From NCBI GenBank assembly GCA_003508835.1, contig PUFA01000204.1, forward strand, positions 2,418,001 to 2,482,000: a stretch of DNA of 64,000 nucleotides, written 5' to 3'. The translations under genes were made by a program, and so were the position numbers. Within the stretch, counting starts at the first letter, position 1; the number at the start of each line of letters is the position of its first letter. The notes under the pieces were generated by a model that was not told the origin of the DNA, did no database searches, and was given only the letters and a program-made list of their open reading frames with translations. This document shows positions 36,001 through 48,489 of the stretch, one piece after another. This stretch comes from Eonycteris spelaea. Lineage: Eukaryota; Chordata; Mammalia; Chiroptera; Pteropodidae.

Positions 36001-37110
36001 GGTAAGTTATTTTTAAAAATCAACATAGAAATGAGCCCGTTCAGTTAAACCCATGTTGTTGTTCAAATGTAGATGTTTTACAACTGCCTCAATGCAGAGA
36101 AGATTTTTTTTTAGAAATAGACATTCCATGAAGCTTTCTGTTCATGTGGGCACACAGCGATGCTAAGATGTTCCGGTATCCAAGATGGCCACAGTCGTCT
36201 TAATAATCTAAGTCATTTCTTACCAACTTTAGAAAACAATATGGGAACAAGCAGATCCAACAGATCTCAAGCTAGTGTGGGTTTGAATGAACACTCCCTT
36301 TTGCTTCATATCTGATTGGCGTACATCTGTTTTGGATTGTAGATTGTGTTTGTGTATTTATGCTTTGATTCATAGTAACTTCTCATGTTATGGAATTGAT
36401 TTGCATTAAATACAACTGTAAATTAAAAAATAAATTGCTTAAAGAGAAAAATAATCTGCCAGCAGATCCTGACCAACTGTAGCAAGAATGGACTGGCTTC
36501 CGTATGTCTTACCTCTGTAGGCTGGAGTTGCATTGAATTCAGAGGTTTTCCTGAAGACCCTAGTCATTATACAACAAAGGAAACAGGCTTTGGTGGCCGG
36601 GACCCAAGGCATATTAAAATAGGAAACTTCTAGGTTTGTACTCAAAAGAATAAGGACTTTAGAGATAGATTTAGGTCCAAGCCCAGTTCTACCACTTACT
36701 GGCTCGGTGACAGGTGAGTTATTTAACAAAGCTGAGCCTCTTTGCTCGTCTATAAATGTGAACACAACAAAATCTACTTTGTAGGATGTTGAGGATCAAA
36801 TGATACCTATGTGACAGTACTAAGCACAATCGCTCCAAGCTCTCATTGTGGTAGCAAAATGATTGCCACAGATTCAAATCTTACACCCTCCACCACACCC
36901 TGCAGATGACCCCTCAGGCAGCACCCACAAAAGAGAAAGATCTCCAAAAGGTAAGTTTCCATTTCTTTTTTTTCCTCTATCATTTTACTGCTACATGCAA
37001 GAGTACCAGAAATATTAATTACATTAACATATGCCATTATAATTTCTTTGAGGGTAAAGAATGGGATGCTCATGTTTGATATGTAAATATTGAGAAGACT
37101 CATTTATGTC
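36001..37110. other. intergenic with one MIR
   Basis: A MIR in plus orientation is seen at about 36640-36840 ('GCCCAGTTCTACCACTTACT'). The remainder is unassigned. Confidence 0.45.
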
Positions 37111-37114
37111 TTAC

Positions 37115-38660
37115 TAACATTTTTTCAACTTTATTGAAGCATAACTTAGTTCTATTTTAAGCATACAGTTCAAGGACTTCTGACAACTATGAATACAACC
37201 AATCAAGATATAAATTATTTTCACCTCTCCGAGAAGCTCCGTTATACCTCTTGGTAGTCAATCCCTCCTACATACCATCCCAGGTAATCACTGAACTCAT
37301 TTCTATCACCATTGATCGGATTTGTCTTTTCTAGAACTTCATGTTGATAAAATCACATGGTATCAGTCTTTCGTATGTTTCTTTTCTCAATATAATGTTT
37401 CCAAGATTTATCCACGTCCTCGCATGCATCAGTAGTTCATTCCTTTTATTGCCGAGTAGTATTCCATTGTATGAATATACCGCAATTTGTTTATCTGTTT
37501 ACCTGTTGACAGACATTTAACTTTTTGATTATTATAAATAAAGCTACGTCTGACATTTGTTCACAAGTTTTTTGGAACATGTCATTTCTGTTGGACATAT
37601 AGCTAGCTGTAGGATTTTGGGGTCACATGGTAAGTGTATGTTTAAATCTTTAAATATTTATAAAAAGTGCCTAACAATGTATGAGAGTTCTAATTGCTTC
37701 ACACCTTTGCCAACACTTGATATTGTTTTAACCTTTATTGTAAATATGAAGTGGTAACTAATTGTGATTTGTTGCTAATTTTTTTTAAGTTTGTGGTAAA
37801 ATACACATGAAATTTACTATCTTAACAATTTTTAAGTACAGTGGCATTAAGAGCATTCACGTTGTTGTGTTCCTAACACCATCATTCATCCACAGGATTC
37901 TTTGCATCTTACAAAGAAACTCTGTACCCATAAAACTCTAATTCCCCATTCCCCTCTCCTCCTAGTCCCCGGCAACCACCATTCTACTTTCTATCTCTAT
38001 GAGGTTTAATATTCTAGGTACCTCATGTAAGTGAAATCATACAGTATTTGTCTTGCAAGGCTGACTTGATTTCACTTAGTGTAATGACCTCAGGTTTTCT
38101 CCATGTTATAGCATGTGTCAGAATTGCCTTCCTTTTTAAGGCTGAATATTTCATTGTATGTACATACCATATTTTGTTTATCCACTCATCCATTGATGAA
38201 CACTTGGTTTGCTTCCACCTTTTGACTATTGCATATAGTGCTGCTATGAACATGAATATACAAATATCTTCTTGAGTTCCTGCCTTCAATTCCTTTGGGT
38301 ATATACCCAGAAGTGAGATTGCTGAATTATATGGTAGTTCTATTTTTAATTTTTTAAGGAATCATCATATGTTTTCCATAATAGCTGTACCATTTTACAT
38401 TCCTGCTGACAGTGCACAAGGGTTCTAATTTTTTTGGATCCTCACCAACACTTACTGTTTTTTGACAGCAGCTATCCTAATGGGTGTGACGTAGTGGCTC
38501 ACTGTGATTTTTATTTGCATTACCTTAATGTTTAGTGATGTCAGACATCTTTTCTTGTGGTTATTGGCAATTAGTATATCTCCTTGGAGAAGTATCTGTT
38601 TAAGTCCTTTGTCCATTGTATAATTGGGTTGTTTTTGTTTGTTTGCTGGTGATGCCACTA
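37115..38660 (-). repeat. two antisense L1 3' fragments in tandem
   Basis: The first fragment (about 37115-37770) begins 'TTTTTTCAACTTTATTGAAG'. The second (about 37770-38660) begins 'GTGGTAAAATACACATGAAA' and includes 'TTGGGTATATACCCAGAAGT' and 'GAATCATCATATGTTTTCCA'. Both repeat the same 3'-region landmarks, so they are separate insertions. Confidence 0.85.
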
Positions 38661-39544
38661 GTTTTTAAACTATCCACCTCTTAGCAGTGTCGTTCCATTT
38701 TATAGATAAAGAAACTTTAGTTCAGAGTGGTAAAGTGAGCGTAGCAAACTGTTCACAAGCACTGTTCTTATCTCATCAAATATAAAGATAAGCAATTATT
38801 TGAATATTGGTTTGGCTTATATTAAGGGCAGCATAAGTATGATAGAGGCTGGGGATATTGGGTTTACCATTCCTAGAGGGAGACAAATAAATAAACAGGC
38901 AATATTAATATAATGTGACAGGTACTATAATAGGGGAAACATACGATGTTAGTTAGTTATATTTGGGAAACTGAGTAGGTCAGCATAGCTAGAGCTCTGC
39001 GTATAAAGAATAGCTAGAAATGAGGCTGGAGAGGGAGACTGGTGAGAGTTCTTAGTTGCAAACAACAGAATCCACTCAAACTTATTTAAGCAGAAAATAC
39101 ATTTGTAAAATATTGAGTGGTTTGCATCTCCAAGGGGGCCAGAGAGTGGGGCCTAGAGGCCACAGGGCTAGAAACAATGCCCAAACAACCTCACAGGACT
39201 TTCAGCAAAGACACCACTGCCACCACCCTGTTGGTGTGGTCACTGGCGGTCACTGGAGGTCACTGGCCACAGTGACACAGACATCCAAACCTCCATGACG
39301 GCGGCCCCCACCCAAGCTGATTTCCTCTACTCTCATCCTTGTCTTAAAAATGGATTCTCTGGAAAGCCTGTTTCCTCGCAGAGTCCACTTCTGAAAAGAA
39401 ACTTGCATACCTGTGTCTCATGGACAGAGCCTGAGTTCTCCAGATGCAACTTGCGAAAATGAGTTTTTCTGTCTTCTAACTCCAGTGGACAAGACTCGTA
39501 AGGGAGGGAACTCCCCGATCATAGAAAAGGGTTCAACACGTAGA

Positions 39545-40200
39545 GGGCATTTTCACACAAAAACTCGTACAAGAATGTGCATAGCAATTTTATTTGTAAT
39601 AGCTTCAAATGGGAAATAGTCCAAGTGTTCTTTAAAAGGCGAGTGGTTAAACTGTCGTGCATCTCTACCATGGAGTATTACTCAGCAATAAAAGGAATGG
39701 CCAGCTGATGCATGCAAGAACCTGGCTGGATCTCCAGGGAATTATGCGGAGTGAAAGAAACCGACCTCAAAAGACTGTAGACTGTGTTATTCCATCTACA
39801 TAACATTTTTGAAATGACAAAATTTTAGAAATGGAGAACAAATTATTAGTTGCCAGGGGTCAAGGATGGGGCGAGAGGACACTGTGGGAGGTAGATGAGT
39901 ATGATTATAATGAGGGACATAATGTTCTATATTTTGACTAGAGAGGGGGATATATGGACCTACATATATGATAAATATTATAAAACTAAACATACACGTA
40001 CACATATACATAAATGAGTACACATAAAACTGGGAAGTTTAAATAAAATTGGTGGATTTTATAAATGTCAATATTCTGGTTATGAATTTGTACTATACCT
40101 TTGCAAGGTCTTAGCATTGGAGGAAACTGAGCAAAGGGTGAGTGGGATCTCTGTATTATTTATTAGAATGACAAGTTAATCTACAATTATCATTATAAGA
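39545..40200 (+). repeat. L1 3' end, sense
   Basis: 'TGGAGTATTACTCAGCAATA', 'GAAATGGAGAACAAATTATT' and 'TTGCAAGGTCTTAGCATTGG' follow the sense L1 3' order. Confidence 0.8.
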
Positions 40201-40463
40201 ATTAAGAAAAAAAGCAGTGGGATGCCAGAAAACACTAGGGATTTGGGACTTTATCTTAAGAGCTGGGGGAAACTAGTGAGGGATTTTAAATAGGAGTGAC
40301 ACATGTCTTCATTTAGCACCTATTTTCTGTCCAATGGTGGGATAATGTTATCCTGGTTTAAATTACAACTGTGACATTTTAATTTAAAATAAAATTTAAA
40401 AGATATGTTGGGTTTTTTTAAAAAACCTAATGTGGTTTCCCAGACTTTCCAGGAAGGCAATTT

Positions 40464-41063
40464 TTGGCCCAACATATGAGCTCTGATTCCTCCTGCCGCA
40501 GAAATAATAAGGATTTGTTCTCTCATTCTTTCCACATGCATTTATTAAGCATCTGCTATAGGTCAGGCACTGTGCCAGGCACTATAAATTTGCAAATGAA
40601 TAATATAGTCCTGCCTTTGAGAAATTGCATTGTTCCACCCTGGGCAAAAAACACAATGGTTCCAATAAGAAAGGAATTTATTCAGGTGTCATGTAACCTG
40701 AAGACTAGGGACAAAAATCCAGCGTTGATTCAGTGGCCTCACAATGTCACCAATCTCCCAGGCTCCTACTATCTTTTTGCTCCACTATCCTTAGCCTATG
40801 TTTTCCCTCCTCAAGGGTACCTCATAGTTGCGAGGGAGACATTGCAGCTCAGCTCGCATAAGAAAGAAGGAAGGAAGAGCAGCAGCAAGGGAACCTGCCT
40901 GCTGAACTGGCAAGCTCCTCAGACCTCTTCAGGGAATTCTCCTGAGAGCTGCACCCAGAAGCTTCCACTTGCATCTCATCGACCACTCTTGTTTGCACGG
41001 GAGCTGGGAAATCAGTATTCTCTTGTTGGGACAAAGAGAGAATGGATGATTACTGGTAACTAG
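40464..41063 (+). other. 600 bp open stretch of repeat origin
   Basis: A 199-codon open frame spans a MIR/L2 piece (40530-40590, 'CATCTGCTATAGGTCAGGCA') and unassigned sequence. It has no recognisable protein content, splice sites, promoter or poly(A) context, and is most likely open by chance. Confidence 0.3.
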
Positions 41064-41447
41064 CAGTCTCAAATGCAAGGCTCTTGTAATCTAAGCGGGG
41101 AGGCAAGCGTGTAACTAGCTAGTGACAATACAGCATGTTAACTGCCTATGTGTGTAAAGGAAGTATGACATCAAGGCTGCAGAGACACAGATCCAGTCTT
41201 GATACAATCAGGGAGGGCTTCATAGAGGAACAGACTTTTTGAAGAAATTACTCAGTAGAGGGAACTGCAGTACATATACCAAGGTGTAAAAGGGCCTGTC
41301 ACGTGTAAGACAGAAAGTAAAGTCTAATGGTGTTGGTGCGTAGGTGTTTTCAGGAGTGTTAGGAGAAGAGTCTAGAAAAGTAGGCTGGGACCAGAACAGG
41401 CAGAGCCTCGAATAATGTGCTAAGAAGTTTGGAGTTCGTTCTCTAAA

Positions 41448-41632
41448 GCAGTAGTTCTCAAACTTTTCATGCATCAGGATCATCTGTGGTTCTTGTTAAA
41501 ACACAGATTGTGCCCCATCCCCGGCCAAAGTTTCTGATTGAGAGTATCTGATATGGGGCCTGAGAATTTGCATGTGCATTTCTAACAAGTCTTTGCTGAT
41601 CAGGGAAAACCATTTGGAGAACCATAGGTATA
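41448..41632 (+). repeat. MER5A-type hAT element
   Basis: 'GCAGTAGTTCTCAAACTTTT' at the left, 'GGGGCCTGAGAATTTGCATG' in the middle and 'CATTTGGAGAACCATAGGTA' at the right match the MER5A layout. Confidence 0.8.
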
Positions 41633-42029
41633 AAAAATAGGCTATGGACAGGAGTTTTCAAGTAGGGAAATAATGTGATCTTTTTCTCTCTCTCTTCTTT
41701 TTTTTTTTTAGAAGGCTCATCAGTGGAATCAACCTGAGGACTGAGTGATTTCCTGCAGAGTGTAAGTCCCTCAGAAACTGCCCTAAAAGGTTGGAGCTTC
41801 CCCCACGGGCATCACACTGCTTGGCACAGATAGTATCCAGAGCAAAGGTCTAGGTTTTGAGGGGATCTGGGTTCCAGTTTTGTCTCTGTGACCAACTGGT
41901 TGTATGAACTGGGACATATGTGTTAACCAATCTGAATGTTGGTTAGGGTATCAGTAACAATAATTAGTATCATTTATTGAATAATTACACAATCATCGTG
42001 TTTAATACAACTGTTCTAAAAAAATGGGT

Positions 42030-42813
42030 ATTTTTAAAAATTAAAAGAAAATTTTCAATGACAATTGACATTCAATATTATATTAGTTTCAAGTGTCCAA
42101 ACATAGTGGTTAGACATTTATATAACTTACAAAGTAATCCCCACAATAGGTCTACTACCCACCTGGCACTATACCTAGTTATTACAACATTTACTCACTA
42201 TATTCCCTATGCTATACTTTACATCTCAGTGACTACTTTGTGACTTCCAATTTACATTTAATCCTTTCACCTAGCCCTCCAACCCTACTCCCATTTGGCA
42301 ACCTGCAACCTTCAGTTTGTTCTCTGTACCAAAGAGTCTGTTTCTGTTTTTTTGTATATTTTGTTTTTTAGTTTCACATATAAGTGAGTTCATATGGTAT
42401 TTGTCTTTCTCTGTCTGACTTATTTCATTTAGCAGAATACCCTCTAGATCTATCCATATTGTCTCAAATGGTAAGAGTTCATTTTTTTTGTGGCTGAGTA
42501 ATATTCCATTGTATATATGTACCACTTCTTTATCCAATTGTCTATCGCTGCACACCTAGGTTGCTTCCATATCTTGGCTATTGTAAATAAGGCTGCAATG
42601 AACAGGGGTGTGTATATCTTTTTGAATTAGTGTTTTGGATTTCTTCAGATAAATACCCAGAAGTGGAATGGCTGGGTCATAAGGAGATAGTTCTATTTTT
42701 AATTTTTGAAGGACCCGCCATTCTGCTTCCCACAATGGCTGCACCAATTTGCACACGCCAACAGTGCACGAAGTTTACCTTTTCTCTACATTCTCACCAA
42801 CACTTACTGTTTG
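42030..42813 (-). mobile_element. 5'-truncated L1 (3' part of the U6-L1 chimera)
   Basis: Minus-strand L1 3' sequence of laurasiatherian/bat type: plus-strand 'GTGGTTAGACATTTATATAA', 'CTATATTCCCTATGCTATAC', 'AATATTCCATTGTATATATG', 'GGCTGCACCAATTTGCACAC'. It is broken at its 5' end (42813) directly against U6 sequence. ORF2 remnants are not intact. Confidence 0.85.
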
Positions 42814-42915
42814 AAAAAATATGGAACACTTCACAGATTTGCGTGTCATCCTTGTGCAGGGGCTGTGCTAATCTCTGTATCCCGATTTTAGTATATGTGC
42901 TGCCAAAGTGAGCAC
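42814..42915 (-). pseudogene. full-length U6 snRNA pseudogene fused to L1
   Basis: Reading from 42915 down, GTGCTCACTTTGGCAGCACA leads through TACTAAAATCGGGATACAGA and GATGACACGCAAATCTGTGA to TTCCATATTTTTTC. This is nearly the whole of U6 with scattered substitutions and a short deletion. U6 lies 5' to the truncated L1 on the same strand, the arrangement made when L1 reverse transcriptase switches template from L1 to U6. No PSE/TATA promoter is expected or seen, so it is non-functional. Confidence 0.9.
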
Positions 42916-43070
42916 AAAGATAGGTACTATTGTTCCAGTTTACAGAACAGTAATTGTTAAGTCTAAGAGAGATTAAACAACCTGCTCAAGATCCCAAGAC
43001 TACTAAGGAGTGGGTTTTGGCTTCAAAACTAGGATTCGTGTTTTACGCCAAAGCTTATGCCCTTATGATT

Positions 43071-44930
43071 ATGTTATGATTTCTGAACCTGGTGTTTACA
43101 AATGCATTTTTAGGAATAGATAAGTTTTCTATGACAATTTGAAACATTTAATATTATTGATGTTAATTTTTTAAAAATTCATTTAAGCAAATATTGGGTA
43201 TTCCGGATGACACTTCCAGCTAATTTCAAGCCCTGCATTTGTGTTTACAATGACAATGGAGCCAAGTAGAACAATTTTAATTGTCCCAGCTTGTGAATGG
43301 TGTGCGCATGCAAAGTAGGGAGCAGCAAATGACCTCAAGACAAGCTGTATGAATAGAGTGTCCACTATGATTTGAATGGAGAGAAGAGTCAGAAAAGTTC
43401 TTATTAAGTGGGGCATGATAGTTAAAAAAACAAACAAACAAAAATATGAACCTATATCAGTCAGCTCCATATTCACATTACTAATTGCTATGTAATTTCA
43501 TGAAACAATGTGTTCTGCCATATTAACTTAATGCTGTTAATTTCAACATTGCTGATTTGTGGCATTGCTTGCAAATGTGTTTGTGTTTTCTAGTTATTCA
43601 AAAATTACAAGCCTCTAAAGAGTTTATATATTTTTTGGTTTTTTGGTATACTTATTTGAGTTATATGAGAACAAAAATAATGTAAGTCAACTCCGGGAGT
43701 CCAGAGGAATTTTTGGTCATGAATGGGGATCTGCAAATGACTTAAGATTAAGCCAGGGTTCGGAGTTATAGTCTACAGAAGTGTTCTCTGGTTAATATAA
43801 GCAGAAATGGAGGTTATTGGATGGGTATTAGGTAGCCAAAGAACAGATGGGAAAGGTAGAGAACCAGATTCTGGAAGTGGTCAAGAGCCAGGGCTGTCTG
43901 CAGATCTGTCTGGGGTGGAAGAAGCTCTGACTCTCCCAGCACTGGATTCACCACTTTGGTCCCATGCACTGTCAATCCAGGACTTTTGCTGCTACCACCA
44001 TCAAGCCTTCAAATCACTCCCTCAAGAATGAAGATCATAGACAGGAACATCCAGTTGGCTGAGCCTCTATTGTTTGTCTACTTCCTGGCTTCCAGGGAGG
44101 AGCCATGTGTCTTCTTTGGGCTTCTGTAGATCCAGCCAATGGAGAATTTCCCCCAAATAGGAAGGACCTCTAGATGCTGGGGAGCTAAAACCTAGCCAAT
44201 ATTCACTATACACACTCTTCTGTAAAATAGAGCGATATTAGCATGGAATAAAACAACCTCATGAGCACCAACCATAAAACCCTGTTGACATGTTTATAGC
44301 TATTGATGAGCAGCATTTAACGAGGTCCCACTGTGATCAAGATCAGGAATAAAGGCCCAGCTTCCACCACTGGTATTTTTGTTTTATGGTCCTTGCTACA
44401 GTGGGCAGATCAGGAGGGAACCACACAAGGAAATTTAATAGAGAAACTGTGTCTTCCTTGAAAAAAAAATTTCTTTTTCATTTAAACCAACTTCTCTGGT
44501 GTTTATAAAAAGCTGATAAAAAGCCGCTGGCTCAGTTTTTGGAGCTGAAATTCAGAAAACATAGTTTTTATCACAGCAGCATTTTTATGTTCCCATCCTT
44601 CTGAGCTAATCGCATAACTGGGTTTGCTCTGAGCATGGATGGGAAGTGTTTGTCCAGGTCTCTGTGGTGCTTGCTAAAAATACTTTCTTGCAGTGCTTCA
44701 CATGTGACTTCAATTAACTGTGAAGAAAACCTGCTGCACAAGGAAAAATTGTTTATTCTGTGTTCCATATATGAAACCGTTACCCTTTTCTTATTTTGGT
44801 TGTTAAGTCTTCCATTCCAAAGGTGTTCTACTTTGGGAACTGCACAGGAAGTTCTTGATTGTCCATTGCTTTCTATGCAAAGATTTCTGCACCCCGAAAT
44901 CGGTTGTTTTTCTTCCTCCTTCTCTGGTTA
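43071..44930. other. intergenic, mostly non-repeat
   Basis: No gene was found. The 43180-43420 stretch is free of recognised repeats and carries an ACAATTTTAATTGT inverted SOX-like pair (43271-43284) and a TGCGCATGC NRF1-like site (43303-43311). Confidence 0.35.
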
Positions 44931-45425
44931 CGTGAAGGAGTTGGAGGAAAAAAAAAAAAACCTGATTTGGCTACTGCATGATCTGTTCACCTTCCTCAAT
45001 CCTTACCTCTCTGACCTCATCCCCTACCCCACTCCAGCCACAATGGCTTCCTGGCTGGTTTTGGAACATGCCAGGTTCTCTTCTACCTCTGGGCCTTTGT
45101 ACTTGCCTGGCATAATCTTCTCCTATATAGACACATGATTTGCTCCCTCAACTTCTTTCCAGTTTCTGTTCAGATAGTCCTTATGGAAGCCTTTCTGCTT
45201 CTAGTAATTCCAGACCCCAACTTCCCTGGTACTTTCGAATTCACTCTGCCCTACTGTTCTCCAGGAAACCTGATAGACTGTATACTTAATTGTTATTTGT
45301 TTATGTATCTTCTCCTACTAGAATACAATCTTCATGAGGCAGAGACTGTCTTCTTCCCTGATAATCATACTTGCCCAGCACATAGTAGATACTTGATAAA
45401 CTATGTGTTGAATGAGTGAATGCAT
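44930..45425 (+). repeat. L2 LINE 3' end
   Basis: 'CAATGGCTTCCTGGCTGGTT', 'GGGCCTTTGTACTTGCCTGG' and the terminal 'CAGCACATAGTAGATACTTG' followed by GAATGAGTGAATG are the typical L2 3' part. Confidence 0.85.
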
Positions 45426-46440
45426 GTAATAGTAACAGTTATCTCATAAGTAATGAAATTTCAAACACTATCTTTAATAAAGGAGTGAAGTTATGCTGAT
45501 GCAGTTAATATTTTGAGGATCAAGGGCAATGAGGGGCCCACACAACTATATTAGGAGGTGTTAAGGTCAGAAGCCACTGGGTAAAGAGGAAATGCAACAT
45601 TTAAATCTTCAGTCTTGATCTCTCCTCCATAGTCCTGGCTCATACACCCAACTGCCTGTTTAACAGTTCCTAGTGGTTGTCTCATAGGCAGCTCATACCA
45701 TGTATGTCCAAAACGGAACTCTTGATTACCCCTGCCTCCAGTATAAATTTGTGTCTCCCCCAACTTTCCATTTCAGTTAATCACAACTTTCCGCCTTCGC
45801 TCAGGCCAAAAGCCAAGGAGTCATCTTAGGATTCTCACTTTCCTTGAATCCCTACATGTGATCCACTAGAAAGTCTGCCAATTCTACTCTGACAGAAATG
45901 GCCAACTGACCACAACGATCTGTATTCCCTTTCCATAGTGTAGAACTGTTGATCAGAAGTGGCTGCCCACACGGGGACTATATTTCCTAGCTCCGCGTCG
46001 TTCAAATAAAACCATATGACGGGTTTTCATCAATGAGATATAAATGGAAGTACCACAGTTAGGCCCAAGTGCCGAAGAAGCAAATATGCCTTCTCCATGC
46101 TCTTTCCCAACTGTCTGCTGGATGAAGAGGATCCTGCAAAGGGTTTTGGGGGCCCAAGAGTTGGCAGAGTCACAAGATGGAAGGATCCTGGGTCCCTGAG
46201 TTACCACTTAGAGGAGAGCCACTTGCTCTTCTAGAATACCTGTTTGGACTTTATGTGAAAAAACCATCAAGTTTTGGGGGTTATCTGTCATTGTAGCTGG
46301 CGTTATCTTAGCTAGTATATCTATCGCCAAAATAGATCTCAAATCTGTCTACTTGTCTTCATTAATCTTATTCTATTTTGAACCACCTAGAAGATTGTCA
46401 AAGTCTCCTAACTTACGTTCTTGCTTCTATCTCCCTGCTT
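45426..46440. other. intergenic, no gene seen
   Basis: Pyrimidine-rich and AT-rich stretches with only short open frames. No reliable repeat assignment. Confidence 0.35.
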
Positions 46441-46785
46441 GCTATAGACCAAATATGTGTGTCACCCACAAATTCATATATTGAAACATAATCCCCAATG
46501 TGATTGTATTTGCAGGTCTAGCCTTTGGGAAGTGATTAGGTCATGAGAGTGAAGCCTTCATTAATGGAATTAGTGCTCTTGTAAGAGACTCCAGAGAGTT
46601 CCCTTGCCCCTTCCACCATGTGAGAATCTAAGAACCAAGGAGCCAGTCCTTACCAGATACCAAATATGCCAGGTGCCTTGATGTTGGACTTCCCAGCCTC
46701 CAGAGCCATGAGAAATAGATGTTCATTGTTTAAGCCACCCAGTCTATGGCGTTTTGTTATAGCAGCCTGAAAAAACTTAAACACC
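46441..46785 (+). repeat. MaLR LTR (MST/MLT1 type)
   Basis: 'GGAAGTGATTAGGTCATGAG', 'TTCCCTTGCCCCTTCCACCA', 'TTGGACTTCCCAGCCTCCAG' and 'TTTAAGCCACCCAGTCTATG' occur in MaLR order. It appears solitary. Confidence 0.85.
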
Positions 46786-46844
46786 CCATATAGGGTCAAT
46801 TCTTTACACAGCCATCAGAAGGATCTTTTGAAAATTTAAGTTAT

Positions 46845-47375
46845 GTCACCTCTTTCTCTAAAACCCCTCAAATGGCTTCCCAGTGCATGTAGAATAAAGT
46901 CTGAATTCTTTACTATAGTCTGTCTACTTCCCCAACTTTATTGCAAACCTCTCGCTCCTTCACTTACTATGGTTCGGCCACCCTGACCGTCACTAAGTTC
47001 TTCAAACATGGAAGACTTGCTCCTGTCTCAGAGCCTTTGCACTTGCTATTCCTTGTGCATGGAAGATTTCCTCCAGGTGGTGGCATGACTGGCTCCTTGT
47101 CTCTCTTCAGGTCTCAACTCAAATGTCACTTCCTCTCAGAAGCCCTTCCTGATGGCATCAGATTGCTGCTATTCTGCTGCCACAACCTGTCATTCTTTCT
47201 GTTATCATTGCCTGTTTTATTTTCTTCATTGCTCTTACCAGTGTTTCAAATGATCTCTTTTAAGTTATCTTAACTTGCATGACTTAAATTATGTTTCCTG
47301 TTTATTGTCTCTCTCCCCACCCCTTTCCCAACACCTCTCTATTAGAATATAAGCTATGGGAAGAAGGATAAGAAG
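46845..47375 (+). repeat. L2 LINE 3' part
   Basis: 'AATGGCTTCCCAGTGCATGT', 'CAGAGCCTTTGCACTTGCTA', 'TCACTTCCTCTCAGAAGCCC' and 'TATTAGAATATAAGCTATGG' are in L2 order. Confidence 0.8.
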
Positions 47376-47779
47376 ATAGAAAGAACAAAGGCAGGGGGAA
47401 GGAGAAAGAATTGCCCTAATTTGATCAATGATCCTCACAGTGAGAGCCCAGGATCCATGCAAAGTTCTGGAGGAGAGGAGGAGTGGGTCAAGGAGAGAGA
47501 GAGAGAGAAGGCAGGCTGGGCAGCCTTCTGGCTTCTGAGTCAGCTTCAAAGATACAGAAAGAACCTTACCTTCCACCCCTGGGCATTGGCTTACTATTCT
47601 TTGGAAAGCTCTCTCCCTCTGTACAGAAACCTCATCTATTTCTACTTCCTCTGATGCCAGTAAGCACTGAAAATATCATAGTACCCCTTTACATATGTAA
47701 TTCAGAAGAATATTATATTGTAAAAAATAGTATAAAGAAGACATAGTTTACCCAAAATGACCAGTTATTTATTTACATG

Positions 47780-48100
47780 CAGCTGACCCTTGAACAACAT
47801 GGGTTTGAACTGCATGGGTCTACTTTTACATGGATTTTTAAAAAATAAATGCCATAAATGTATTTTCCTTATGATTTTATTAATAACCTTTTATTTTTTC
47901 TAGCTTATTTTATTGTAAGAATACAGTATATAAATGGATAACATACAAAATATGTGTTAATTGACTGTTTATTATTATCAGTAAGGCTTCCAGCACCAGT
48001 AGACTATTAGTAGTTATGTTTTGAAGGAGTCAAAAGTTATACATGATTTTCGACTACGCAGGGTGTATGCCACTAATCCCGTGTTGTTCAAGGGTCAATC
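47780..48100. repeat. Tigger-type DNA transposon (MITE-like)
   Basis: Termin. inverted repeats CAGCTGACCCTTGAACAACA (left) and TGTTGTTCAAGGGTCAATC (right) enclose about 320 bp with no transposase frame. This is a pogo/Tigger-family non-autonomous element. Confidence 0.85.
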
Positions 48101-48206
48101 ATACATCAAATTCTTTTGAGACAGTTTTATAAATTGTGGTGCCCTAAATACAAACACAGTCTACTTCCTGGGTATTCTAGCATTGTATGCAGAGGGGCAC
48201 ATTAGT

Positions 48207-48272
48207 CTTTGAATTTGGAACCTGCTTTATGATGATGTAACTTTGAATTTGGAACCTGCTTTATGATGATGT
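48207..48272. repeat. perfect two-copy tandem duplication, 34 bp period
   Basis: 48207-48238 and 48241-48272 are identical over 32 bases, separated by AA. The core is 'GAATTTGGAACCTGCTTTAT'. Confidence 0.95.
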
Positions 48273-48489
48273 TCAAGTGTATACAAACACCCCCTTTGAA
48301 AAATATACAAGCAAATACAAATTCATCAGTCTAAGCAAGGTTGACTTGGATTTTAAAGATGTCTTAAATAATCAGCTATAGACTCAATCAGATGAATAAC
48401 TGAGTGGAAAAACAGCGATTAAAATACTTAATTTTTAAAACTCTGAGTCTTCTAAAAATTAAGTTAGAGCTTTTTCCTTTTCTTTTTCT

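Larger units (their letters stand above)
41955..43070 (-). repeat. MIR split by a U6-L1 insertion
   Basis: The left part, about 41955-42029, has 'CATTTATTGAATAATTAC'. The right part, 42916 to about 43070, has 'CAGTTTACAGAACAG' and 'AGAGATTAAACAACCTGCTC'. Together they form one antisense MIR-like SINE. The break coincides exactly with the ends of the U6-L1 chimera, and near-repeated flanks (AAAAATGGGTATT and AAAGATAGGTACTATT) suggest target-site duplication. Confidence 0.65.

Noticed and set aside
40464..41063. 199-codon plus-strand frame as a gene
   Set aside because: Part of it is MIR/L2 sequence, and there is no promoter, splice or poly(A) support and no protein similarity I recognise.
42814..42915. 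Functional U6 snRNA gene
   Set aside because: It carries substitutions and a deletion, and the fusion to L1 and the MIR interruption show retrotransposition rather than a promoter-bearing gene.
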